A DNA stretch of 5,109 nt, from the NCBI GenBank assembly GCA_002372015.1, contig DFIA01000074.1, positions 1-5,109 on the forward strand, written 5' to 3'. The DNA is from Bacteroidales bacterium UBA3709. GTDB taxonomy: Bacteria > Bacteroidota > Bacteroidia > Bacteroidales > UBA932. This document shows positions 1 to 5,109 of the stretch, piece after piece (positions within the stretch are counted from its first letter, which is position 1; every line of letters begins with the position of its first letter). The translations under genes were made by a program, and so were the position numbers. The notes under the pieces were generated by a model that saw only the letters and a program-made list of their open reading frames with translations, was not told the DNA's origin and made no database searches.

Positions 1-1
1 C

Positions 2-58
2 GCAAATTATGCGACGTTTTTAGTCGGTAATCGTCGGAAACCTTCTTCTGAAGATTAA
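2..58 (+). CDS. 3' end of an unidentified plus-strand gene (partial)
   Basis: The frame starting at base 2 is open to a TAA at 56-58 and reads ANYATFLVGNRRKPSSED. The other two plus frames stop earlier, at 28-30 and within 19-23. The hydrophilic, charged tail after a short hydrophobic stretch looks like a normal protein C-terminus. The stop codon lies six bases before a GC-rich hairpin, which is the usual arrangement for a gene and its terminator. The gene would converge on ppdK. Only 18 codons are visible, so neither family nor function can be named, and an open frame this short could arise by chance. Confidence 0.4.
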   Translation, partial: ANYATFLVGNRRKPSSED

Positions 59-94
59 AAAAAGACCTGCCCATGCGGACAGGTCCCTTTATTT
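57..94. terminator. Rho-independent terminator, probably bidirectional
   Basis: GACCTG at 64-69 pairs with CAGGTC at 80-85, with extra inner pairs CC/GG (71-72 with 77-78). On the minus strand the stem is followed by seven Ts (complement of 57-63), a strong terminator for minus-strand transcripts. On the plus strand the tail is CCTTTATTT, weaker but usable by the gene ending at 58. The minus-strand side lies about 20 bases beyond the stop of the gene scrap at 111-143, so it may be that lost gene's own terminator. Confidence 0.75.
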
Positions 95-110
95 AATCTG
101 TAAGAGTCAA

Positions 111-143
111 TTATTCTTCGACAGCAACCTGCGCGGCGGCTAA
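111..143 (-). pseudogene. Short remnant resembling the 3' end of ppdK
   Basis: Read on the minus strand, this segment gives LAAAQVAVEE followed by TAA. The intact PPDK ends LAAAQAAIKSYK. The two share 13 identical bases, GCCGCCGCGCAGG on the minus strand, in the same reading frame, plus further matching codons just after. Upstream the similarity stops: the frame reads CTDNQHS and meets a stop at 165-167. The scrap lies about 20 bases before a terminator, as the real ppdK 3' end does. The simplest reading is the tail of a deleted second ppdK-like gene or a partial duplication. The match is short and alanine-rich, so chance or an unrelated gene tail remains possible. Confidence 0.4.
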
Positions 144-200
144 CGAATGCTGATTATCAGTACATTACAAAAATAGGATGGAAGACGCTGGTTTTAAGTA

Positions 201-220
201 CCAGATTTGAATTTTAGAAA
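201..220 (-). repeat. tRNA-Arg-like 20-mer, candidate att-site remnant
   Basis: These 20 bases match 5081-5100 of the tRNA-Arg(CCT) gene at 18 of 20 positions, in the same orientation. Mismatches are at 212 and 218. The matching part runs from the first base of the anticodon loop through the 3' anticodon stem, the variable loop and the start of the T stem. Similarity ends abruptly at both sides. Adjacent bases 188-204 form a 5-bp stem with a 7-base loop (CTGGT/ACCAG). Tyrosine integrases commonly use this part of tRNA genes as their core site, so this may be a decayed attachment site. No integrase is visible here. Confidence 0.4.
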
Positions 221-301
221 TTATTTACACCAAAAACACGTTTTTCCAAGAGAAACAAAAACACAAGTGATTTATTATCAAATACTTGCTATTAGGGTAT
301 A

Positions 302-342
302 AAAAAAGGCTCGGTAGTAACATAACACTCCGAGCCTTTTTT
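302..342. terminator. ppdK terminator
   Basis: GGCTCGG at 308-314 pairs perfectly with CCGAGCC at 330-336. The stem extends through six A-T pairs (302-307 with 337-342), and the loop has 15 bases. On the minus strand the stem is followed by a run of Ts starting 20 bases past the ppdK stop, so it closes ppdK. The A/T symmetry means it could also stop plus-strand transcripts. Confidence 0.88.
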
Positions 343-361
343 GCATATCGTTGAGTAATTT

Positions 362-3079
362 CTACTTATAGCTCTTGATAGCTGCCTGCGCGGCGGCAAG
401 ACGGGCTATAGGAACACGGAATGGTGAACATGATACATAGTTCATTCCCATCTGATGGAAGAGTTCTACCGAAGCAGGGTCTCCACCATGCTCACCGCAC
501 ACACCGCATTTGAGGTTAGGATTAGTTGTACGGCCCTTCTGCACACCCATTTCAACAAGTTTTCCTACTGAGTAAGGATCTATGCTCTGGAATGGATCGG
601 AAGCTATAATTTTCTTGTTTATATAATCTTGCATAAAACTACCCACATCATCTCTTGAGAAGCCAAATGTCATTTGGGTAAGGTCGTTGGTTCCGAATGA
701 GAAGAACTGTGCTGTTCTGGCCATACGATCTGCCATTATTGCTGCACGAGGAATCTCTATCATTGTACCAAATGAATATTTGATTTCTATTCCGGTTTGC
801 TGGAATACTTCCTGATAAGCTGCCTCACATATAGATTTTTGATCGTTAAGTTCTTTATATGAGATAGTAACAGGTATCATTATTTCTGGCTGTGGACGAA
901 GTCCTTCTTTAATGAGCTGTGCAGTAGCCGTAAAGATTGCTCTGAACTGCATCTCAGAAATTTCTGGATAAGAAATACCTAAACGCACACCACGGTGTCC
1001 CATCATTGGGTTTACCTCATGAAGGGCTTCGCCTCTCTTTGCTACATCCTCCGGGGTTATATTGAGTGCACTGGCCAACTCTTGACGCTTCTCCGCACTC
1101 TGAGGAACAAATTCATGCAAAGGTGGATCTAATAAGCGGAATGTAACAGGTTTACCATCCATAACCTTCATAGTTGCCTTTACAGAGGCTATTACGTATG
1201 GCTCGAGTTCGTCTAATGCAAGCTTTCTTTCAGCTGTTGTGTTAGACAGAATCATCTTCCTCAGCTTAGATAGCGGCTCCTCAGAATTCTTTCCATAGAA
1301 CATATGCTCAATACGGAACAAGCCTATGCCTTCGGCACCAAAATTAAGAGCCATCTTAGCATCGTCAGGATTATCGGCATTCGTTCTTACTCCAAGCACT
1401 CTGTATTTATCTACTATCTTCATGTAATCTACAAAGCTCTTGTTTTCAGAAGCGTTTACCGTAGGAACGGCAGCATCGTACACAAGACCACGGCTTCCGT
1501 TTAGAGAGAATACATCGCCTTCTTTATATGCTTTGTCGCCAATTGTCATGGTTTTTGTAAGCATGTTAATATGAACTGCATCGCAGCCAACTATACAGCA
1601 CTTACCCCAACCTCTTGCTACCAAAGCAGCATGAGAAGTCATACCGCCCCTTGCTGTTAGCAGACCGTCTGCAGCCCTCATTCCCTCAACATCTTCCGGA
1701 TTGGTTTCTTCTCTAACAAGAATCACCTTTTCATTTCTCTGAGCAGCCTCCACGGCAGCCTCCGGGGTAAATACTATCTTACCTACAGAGCCGCCAGGAC
1801 CTGCAGGAAGTCCCTGAGCTACAGGAGTAAACCTTTTTTCCGCAGCTGTATCTAATACCGGGTGCAGAATCTCATCTAACTGCTTAGGAGCAACCCTCAT
1901 CACAGCTGTCTTCTCATCTATAAGACCTTCTGAGAGCATATCCATAGCCATATTAAGAGCAGCTAAACCGGTTCTCTTACCTACACGACACTGGAGCATC
2001 CAAAGCTTCCCGTCTTGAATGGTAAACTCCAAATCTTGCATATCGCGAAAATGCTTCTCCAGATTCTGTTGAATTGTATTAAGCTGTCCGTAAACATCTG
2101 GCATAGCCTTTTCAAGAGAAAGCAGATGCTGGTTATGTTCGTTCTTTGTAGCATCGTTAAGAGGGTTTGGTGTACGAATACCGGCAACCACATCTTCTCC
2201 CTGAGCGTTAATCAGCCACTCGCCATAGAATTTGTTTTCTCCGGTTGCAGGGTTTCTGGAGAATGCAACACCTGTTGCTGAATTTTCTCCCATATTCCCA
2301 AACACCATAGACTGAACAGAAACAGCTGTGCCCCAAGTATCTGGAATACCCTCAATTTTTCTGTATGCCACGGCTCTCTTACCGTTCCAAGATTTGAATA
2401 CTGCAGCTATTCCACCCCACAACTGCTCAAGAGCATTATCTGGGAATGGTTTGCCGAGCTCCTGCTTTACTCTCACTTTAAAGTCTTCGCAAAGAGTCTT
2501 GAGGTCTTCTTCTGTAAGATCTGTATCCAAGGCATAACCCTTTTCTTTCTTTACCTTTGCAAGCATACGGTCGAGCTGCTGACGGATTCCGTTTCCATCT
2601 TCAGGCTCAATGCCTTCTGCCTTTTCCATAACAACGTCAGAATACATCATTATCAGACGCCTGTATGCATCATACACAAAACGAGGATTCTTTGTTGCCG
2701 CAATCAAACCGGGAATAGTTTCGGAGCAAAGGCCAATATTGAGAACGGTCTCCATCATACCAGGCATTGAACTTCTGGCACCGCTACGGCAAGATACCAA
2801 CAGAGGATTTGAAGGATCGCCAAACTTGCGGCCCATTATCTGCTCTGTAGCCTTTATTGCAGCATCTACCTCTGCTTTAAGACCTTCAGGAAATTTACAA
2901 CCAAGATTGTAATACTCGTTACAAGTGTCTGTGGTGATAGTAAAACCAGCTGGAACAGGAATACCCAATTTGCACATTTCTGCAAGATTGGCACCCTTTC
3001 CACCAAGAAGGTTGCGCATAGAGCCGTCACCATCGGCATTCACACCGCCAAAGCGGTAAACTCTTTTAACTTCTGACAT
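362..3079 (-). CDS. ppdK: Pyruvate, phosphate dikinase (PPDK)
   Basis: Cytosolic enzyme interconverting ATP + Pi + pyruvate and AMP + PPi + phosphoenolpyruvate. In anaerobes it can run toward pyruvate, saving ATP, or toward PEP for gluconeogenesis. All 905 residues fit a full-length family member (usually about 870-910). The N-terminal ATP-binding domain covers roughly residues 1-370, with LLGGKGANLAEM at 24-35 and SCRSGARSSMPGMM at 96-109. The swivelling phosphohistidine domain carries GGMTSHAALVARG, with catalytic H483 and T481, the threonine phosphorylated by regulatory protein in plants. The C-terminal PEP/pyruvate barrel starts near 545 and shows R589 (GLFRIEH), R648 (FRLLDPPLHEF), E775 (MIEIPRAA), N798/D799 (GTNDLTQ) and the proton-donor C861 (CGEHGGDP). 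No expected catalytic residue is missing. The ATG start has no Shine-Dalgarno but an A/T-rich leader. hydF lies upstream on the same strand, 133 bases away. Confidence 0.98.
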   Translation of the reverse strand: MSEVKRVYRFGGVNADGDGSMRNLLGGKGANLAEMCKLGIPVPAGFTITTDTCNEYYNLGCKFPEGLKAEVDAAIKATEQIMGRKFGDPSNPLLVSCRSGARSSMPGMMETVLNIGLCSETIPGLIAATKNPRFVYDAYRRLIMMYSDVVMEKAEGIEPEDGNGIRQQLDRMLAKVKKEKGYALDTDLTEEDLKTLCEDFKVRVKQELGKPFPDNALEQLWGGIAAVFKSWNGKRAVAYRKIEGIPDTWGTAVSVQSMVFGNMGENSATGVAFSRNPATGENKFYGEWLINAQGEDVVAGIRTPNPLNDATKNEHNQHLLSLEKAMPDVYGQLNTIQQNLEKHFRDMQDLEFTIQDGKLWMLQCRVGKRTGLAALNMAMDMLSEGLIDEKTAVMRVAPKQLDEILHPVLDTAAEKRFTPVAQGLPAGPGGSVGKIVFTPEAAVEAAQRNEKVILVREETNPEDVEGMRAADGLLTARGGMTSHAALVARGWGKCCIVGCDAVHINMLTKTMTIGDKAYKEGDVFSLNGSRGLVYDAAVPTVNASENKSFVDYMKIVDKYRVLGVRTNADNPDDAKMALNFGAEGIGLFRIEHMFYGKNSEEPLSKLRKMILSNTTAERKLALDELEPYVIASVKATMKVMDGKPVTFRLLDPPLHEFVPQSAEKRQELASALNITPEDVAKRGEALHEVNPMMGHRGVRLGISYPEISEMQFRAIFTATAQLIKEGLRPQPEIMIPVTISYKELNDQKSICEAAYQEVFQQTGIEIKYSFGTMIEIPRAAIMADRMARTAQFFSFGTNDLTQMTFGFSRDDVGSFMQDYINKKIIASDPFQSIDPYSVGKLVEMGVQKGRTTNPNLKCGVCGEHGGDPASVELFHQMGMNYVSCSPFRVPIARLAAAQAAIKSYK

Positions 3080-3114
3080 TTTATATGGTTTTATAATAAA
3101 TTATAAGCGAAGGC

Positions 3115-3138
3115 AACATCTGCCATAATACAGATGTT
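3115..3138 (-). promoter_or_regulatory. Inverted repeat in the ppdK leader
   Basis: AACATCTG at 3115-3122 pairs perfectly with CAGATGTT at 3131-3138 across an 8-base loop. It lies immediately downstream of the candidate -7 element, so it would form a hairpin at or very near the 5' end of the ppdK transcript, or act in DNA as an operator overlapping the start point. There is no T-tract after it in the minus direction, so it is not a standard terminator for hydF. Confidence 0.45.
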
Positions 3139-3140
3139 CG

Positions 3141-3148
3141 CAAAAATA
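3141..3148 (-). promoter_or_regulatory. Candidate ppdK promoter, -7 element
   Basis: The minus strand reads TATTTTTG, an exact match to the Bacteroidota consensus TAnnTTTG. It lies about 60 bases before the ppdK ATG and would start transcription near 3135. No clear TTTG sits at the expected -33 position, and the region is A/T-rich, so this remains a motif match only. Confidence 0.4.
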
Positions 3149-3189
3149 AGCAAAAAAATCCTATTTTTCTTAGATTATTATGCCTAATA

Positions 3190-3225
3190 AACCAGATTAC
3201 ACCATGGTGGCATTATCGGCTGGTT
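3190..3225. repeat. Nested inverted repeats at the hydF 3' end
   Basis: AACCAG (3190-3195) and CTGGTT (3220-3225) are complementary and enclose the perfect 10-bp palindrome CACCATGGTG (3200-3209). The outer arm overlaps the last hydF codons and its stop. Neither direction shows a following T-tract, so a standard terminator is not supported. The structure may slow or end hydF transcription imperfectly, allowing read-through into ppdK. Confidence 0.3.
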
Positions 3226-4565
3226 AGCCTATCCAAGAATTCTCTGAAGTTAGCACTTTTAAACAAGCCTTTCATATAAGCTATGGCAAGCCCATAGTTA
3301 GTTACAGGAACTCCGATTTGCGCCATAGATTTTACCCTGCTATGTATCTGACGGTAAGTAGCCATGCACCCTCCGCACTGAATGGCTAAAGAATAAGGCT
3401 TTCCACCCTTAAGCGTAGGAATATCATCTACACCAGAAACAAATTCAAAGTCTAAGTGTTTGCCTGTATGTTGCTGCAACAGAAAAGGAAGTTTTACCCT
3501 ACCTATATCATCGCAAGAGGCATGATGCGTACAAGATTCCAGAATAAGTACAAGATCTCCATCTTTTAAAGAATCTATGGCCGAAACAGAATCGAGAAAA
3601 AACTTGAATGGTCCTTTTTTACGAGCCATCAGCATACTGAAACTACCTATAGGAATATTTGCTGGTACAGCTGCCGCCACCTCTGCAAATACCTGACTGT
3701 CTGTAATAACCAAATCAAATCTTTGCTGCTTAACGGTTTCTGTTGCAGGGTGAGCATTGGTATCTAAAGACTCCCTACAAATCGTTTCAAATTCATTCTT
3801 GCCGCTCTGCGCCTTCTCGCCAAAGTCTGCCGCAAAAACACTGCCAAGTTCCGATGGTTGCACAACTGTTATTATAGCCTTATTATCCAGCAAACTACGA
3901 ATTGTATTTACCTGCGGCAAAATAAGGCGGCCGGCTGGAGCTCCCTTGTCTATAGGGCATACCAAAAGTACCCTACTCCCCTCACCTGCAAGATGTAAGG
4001 GTACTACCCCATCTCCTTGGCCTTCTAACTTATGTGCAGAAGTAGCATCTTCTTCAGCGATAATGTGTGCAATAGCTTCAAAAAGTGTTTTAAGATAAGC
4101 ATTAGTAACATCATCACTGTTTTTGCAAGAGAACTGTATAATGGGGCAGCTGAACTCATTTGCAAGTTCTTCTCTTACGGTATCTTGTAGAGGCTCTATA
4201 TCTTCCTGATTATGAACAATAATAAACGGCACTGCATTTGATTTCAGCCAAACGGCCATTTCTCGTTCATACTCTAAAAAAGAATTTCCAGTAAATAGCA
4301 AAAGGGCCAAATCTGCAAGAAGAGCCTCTGTCCGGCTCCGCTCGGAACGTAACGCCCCTACACTTCCACTATCATCTATACCGGCGGTATCTATTATATT
4401 ACACGGCCCCACACCGGGTACTTCCATTCTCTTACGAACAGGGTCTGTGGTTGTACCTTTTACAGAAGAAACAATTGAAACCTGCTGACCGGTAAGAAGA
4501 TTTACCAAAGAACTCTTGCCTGCATTCCTACGGCCTAAAACAACTATATTTCTTACTTCCGACAT
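3213..4565 (-). CDS. hydF: [FeFe]-hydrogenase maturation GTPase HydF
   Basis: HydF is the scaffold that receives the di-iron CO/CN subcluster made with HydE and HydG and passes it to hydrogenase HydA. I chose the ATG at 4563-4565 (450 residues). A further in-frame TTG at 4572-4574 would add only three residues. The N-terminal GTPase domain shows the P-loop GRRNAGKS (11-18), a TTT switch (38-40), DTAG (59-62) and SCK (146-148). The NKxD position is NQED (119-122), lacking the usual lysine. The middle domain has PAGRLILPQVNTIR (210-223) and LVITDSQVF (285-293), with an unusual loop of about 30 residues (about 248-281) between them. The C-terminal cluster domain has CTHH (345-348), DDIGRVKLP and CGGC (397-400). 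The family motif is CxHx(about 44-53)HCxxC; here the spacing fits, but the histidine is Q396. No hydE, hydG or hydrogenase gene is in the window. Confidence 0.95.
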   Translation of the reverse strand: MSEVRNIVVLGRRNAGKSSLVNLLTGQQVSIVSSVKGTTTDPVRKRMEVPGVGPCNIIDTAGIDDSGSVGALRSERSRTEALLADLALLLFTGNSFLEYEREMAVWLKSNAVPFIIVHNQEDIEPLQDTVREELANEFSCPIIQFSCKNSDDVTNAYLKTLFEAIAHIIAEEDATSAHKLEGQGDGVVPLHLAGEGSRVLLVCPIDKGAPAGRLILPQVNTIRSLLDNKAIITVVQPSELGSVFAADFGEKAQSGKNEFETICRESLDTNAHPATETVKQQRFDLVITDSQVFAEVAAAVPANIPIGSFSMLMARKKGPFKFFLDSVSAIDSLKDGDLVLILESCTHHASCDDIGRVKLPFLLQQHTGKHLDFEFVSGVDDIPTLKGGKPYSLAIQCGGCMATYRQIHSRVKSMAQIGVPVTNYGLAIAYMKGLFKSANFREFLDRLTSR

Positions 4566-4597
4566 AATATGCAAAATTCCAAAAACAACAATTTTTA

Positions 4598-4605
4598 CAA
4601 ATGTA
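4598..4605 (-). promoter_or_regulatory. Candidate hydF promoter, -7 element
   Basis: The minus strand reads TACATTTG, an exact match to TAnnTTTG, 32 bases before the hydF ATG. Transcription would begin around 4591, giving a leader of about 25 bases. I find no good -33 TTTG at the right distance. The match supports hydF having its own promoter in the intergenic region it shares with the divergent small gene. Confidence 0.4.
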
Positions 4606-4691
4606 ACTTAATTTATTTACGTTTTGGCTATTGCTTGCCCACACACCTATATAACTTGCAGAATACAAACTTAACTTAATACCCAATAGAT

Positions 4692-4889
4692 ATGAATAAT
4701 TACAAAGAAAGCGGGCAAAGAAAGGCAAAAAACATTATTGCACAAGTCAAGACCTTTGTCAAAGAAAACAAGAAGCAGCTTATATGGCTACTGATAGTAA
4801 TAGTTTTAGCATGGTTTGTCATAGAACTTGCTTCTAACTGGGCTGACTTTGTCAAAGGCTTTAATGAGGGAATGAATGGGCATAATTGA
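4692..4889 (+). CDS. Small single-pass membrane protein, unknown function
   Basis: A 65-residue protein I cannot assign to a named family. Residues 1-28 are strongly basic and polar, with lysines or arginines at 5, 10, 11, 13, 20, 24, 27 and 28. Residues about 30-47 (LIWLLIVIVLAWFVIELA) form one clear membrane helix. Residues 48-65 form a short tail, SNWADFVKGFNEGMNGHN. The basic N-terminus predicts a cytoplasmic start and an outside tail by the positive-inside rule. There is no signal-peptide cleavage site or lipobox. The ATG is preceded by an A/T-rich leader without Shine-Dalgarno, as for its neighbours. The gene diverges from hydF, 126 bases away, and a weak promoter-like stretch (TTTG at 4623-4626, TATATAAC at 4648-4655) lies between them. 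The acidic/aromatic DF..GFNEG tail resembles endings I associate with small Bacteroidota proteins; that is an impression, not a search result. Composition and context argue for a real gene. Confidence 0.7.
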   Translation: MNNYKESGQRKAKNIIAQVKTFVKENKKQLIWLLIVIVLAWFVIELASNWADFVKGFNEGMNGHN

Positions 4890-4913
4890 TGGTACTAAAA
4901 ATGGTGCTAAAAA
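4890..4913 (+). repeat. 12-bp tandem duplication
   Basis: TGGTACTAAAAA (4890-4901) is followed directly by TGGTGCTAAAAA (4902-4913), differing at one base. It begins at the base after the stop codon of the small membrane protein gene. It looks like a simple replication-slippage duplication in the 3' untranslated region, and I see no coding or structural role. Confidence 0.6.
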
Positions 4914-4953
4914 TTTTACAAAATAGTGCAACAAATGGCATAAAAGTAGGGAA

Positions 4954-5002
4954 ACCCGCCAGCCGAAAACCCGTCAGCCGAAAACCCACCAGCCGAAAAC
5001 CC
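4954..5002. repeat. 15-bp tandem repeat, three copies plus a partial
   Basis: The units are ACCCGCCAGCCGAAA (4954-4968), ACCCGTCAGCCGAAA (4969-4983) and ACCCACCAGCCGAAA (4984-4998), followed by a partial unit ACCC. Copies differ only at unit positions 5 and 6. The array is GC-richer than the A/T-rich bases around it and lies between the small membrane protein gene and the tRNA terminator. The 15-base period is a multiple of three, but the open frame through it (TRQPK repeated) has no start codon, so it is not called as coding. Confidence 0.85.
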
Positions 5003-5022
5003 TAAAAGCGGCAAAACAACAG

Positions 5023-5056
5023 AAAAGCCCCCAGAGTCTATTTTCTCTGAGGGCTT
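5023..5056 (-). terminator. Terminator of the tRNA-Arg transcript
   Basis: The arms at 5025-5036 and 5045-5056 form a stem of about 12 pairs with one C/A mismatch (5031/5050) and an 8-base loop. On the minus strand it is followed by TTTT and then a T-rich stretch. It starts four bases past the mature tRNA 3' end, as expected for a tRNA terminator. The plus direction lacks a T-tract, so it is not a good terminator for the small membrane protein gene. Confidence 0.75.
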
Positions 5057-5059
5057 GTG

Positions 5060-5109
5060 TAGTCCCACCGGGAATCGAACCCAGATTTGAAGTTTAGGAA
5101 ACTTCCGTT
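5060..5109 (-). tRNA. tRNA-Arg(CCT), 3' part, cut by the window edge
   Basis: On the minus strand, the anticodon arm is GAAGT-TTCCTAA-ACTTC (5089-5105) with anticodon CCT, reading the arginine codon AGG. Then come a 4-base variable loop AAAT (5085-5088), a T arm CTGGG-TTCGATT-CCCGG (5068-5084, one G-T pair), the acceptor 3' strand TGGGACT (5061-5067) and discriminator A (5060). CCA is not encoded. The D arm and acceptor 5' strand lie outside the window. The expected 5' strand, AGTCCCA, would confirm it. Confidence 0.93.

Larger units (their letters stand above)
95..300. other. Gene-free stretch with two sequence scraps
   Basis: Between the two terminators there is no intact coding region on either strand. 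Minus-strand frames are broken by stops, for example TAA at 165-167. The stretch contains the ppdK-like coding scrap at 111-143 and the tRNA-Arg-like 20-mer at 201-220, both listed separately. Bases 221-300 are A/T-rich and show nothing else I can support. Confidence 0.6.

Noticed and set aside
1304..2912. Open frames of 66-100 codons on the plus strand, and one of 70 codons in another minus frame (1981-2193), inside ppdK
   Set aside because: They overlap a full-length PPDK whose motifs are all in place, and their own translations show no recognisable domain. They are frame shadows.
3757..4098. Plus-strand open frame of 113 codons opposite hydF
   Set aside because: It lies entirely within the well-supported HydF frame and its translation shows no recognisable domain, so it is a shadow.
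3063..4565. Both hydF and ppdK begin with ATGTCRGAAGT (MSEV), suggesting a shared leader
   Set aside because: The similarity is limited to the first 11 bases. A-rich, MSE-type starts are common, and the sequences upstream differ.
4566..4574. TTG start adding three residues (reading M-H-I) to HydF
   Set aside because: An in-frame ATG follows three codons later, directly before the conserved N-terminal strand and P-loop. No ribosome binding site favours the TTG.
4604..4680. Repeated TAACTTAAT at 4604-4612 and 4672-4680 in the hydF/small-gene spacer as paired operators
   Set aside because: A 9-base direct repeat in an A/T-rich spacer is readily expected by chance, and it has no dyad symmetry.
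4528..4728. Minus-strand open frame of 66 codons across the hydF start and the divergent region
   Set aside because: It overlaps the hydF 5' end and the small membrane protein gene in other frames, and spans the A/T-rich promoter region. It has no supporting features.
4954..5002. CRISPR array
   Set aside because: Units are 15 bases, directly adjacent and without unique spacers, so this is a plain tandem repeat.
201..5109. An integrative element bounded by the two tRNA-Arg-like repeats
   Set aside because: The cargo would be ppdK, hydF and a small gene, which are ordinary metabolic genes. No integrase, mobilisation or phage gene is present.

Overview
The window looks like a piece of a Bacteroidales-type chromosome (phylum Bacteroidota). 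Four things suggest this. The genes have no Shine-Dalgarno sequence but A/T-rich leaders. Candidate promoters match the Bacteroidota -7 element TAnnTTTG. The tRNA gene does not encode its CCA end. A PPDK of gut-anaerobe type sits beside an [FeFe]-hydrogenase maturase. Genus cannot be fixed from this sequence alone.

Layout, left to right. Positions 1-58 hold what is probably the last 18 codons of a plus-strand gene. It runs straight into a terminator (57-94) that could work on both strands. Positions 95-300 contain no intact gene but two scraps. One is a minus-strand fragment (111-143) resembling the last codons of ppdK. The other is a 20-base near-copy (201-220) of the tRNA-Arg found at the right edge. 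A second strong terminator (302-342) closes ppdK. On the minus strand, hydF (3213-4565) lies upstream of ppdK (362-3079), with a 133-bp spacer holding a candidate ppdK promoter and a leader hairpin. A 65-residue single-pass membrane protein gene (4692-4889) diverges from hydF. To its right come a 12-bp tandem duplication, a 15-bp tandem repeat of about three copies, a terminator, and the 3' part of tRNA-Arg(CCT), cut by the window edge.

Functionally, PPDK interconverts phosphoenolpyruvate and pyruvate using AMP/PPi or ATP/Pi. HydF is the GTPase scaffold that loads the di-iron subcluster onto [FeFe]-hydrogenase. Both fit a fermentative anaerobe in which pyruvate metabolism and H2 handling are linked, but shared regulation is only an inference.

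I see no convincing new multi-gene system. The items most worth a second look are the two scraps at 111-220, which suggest an old recombination or integration scar, and the unusual motif residues of HydF (NQED in place of NKxD, and Q before the CxxC).
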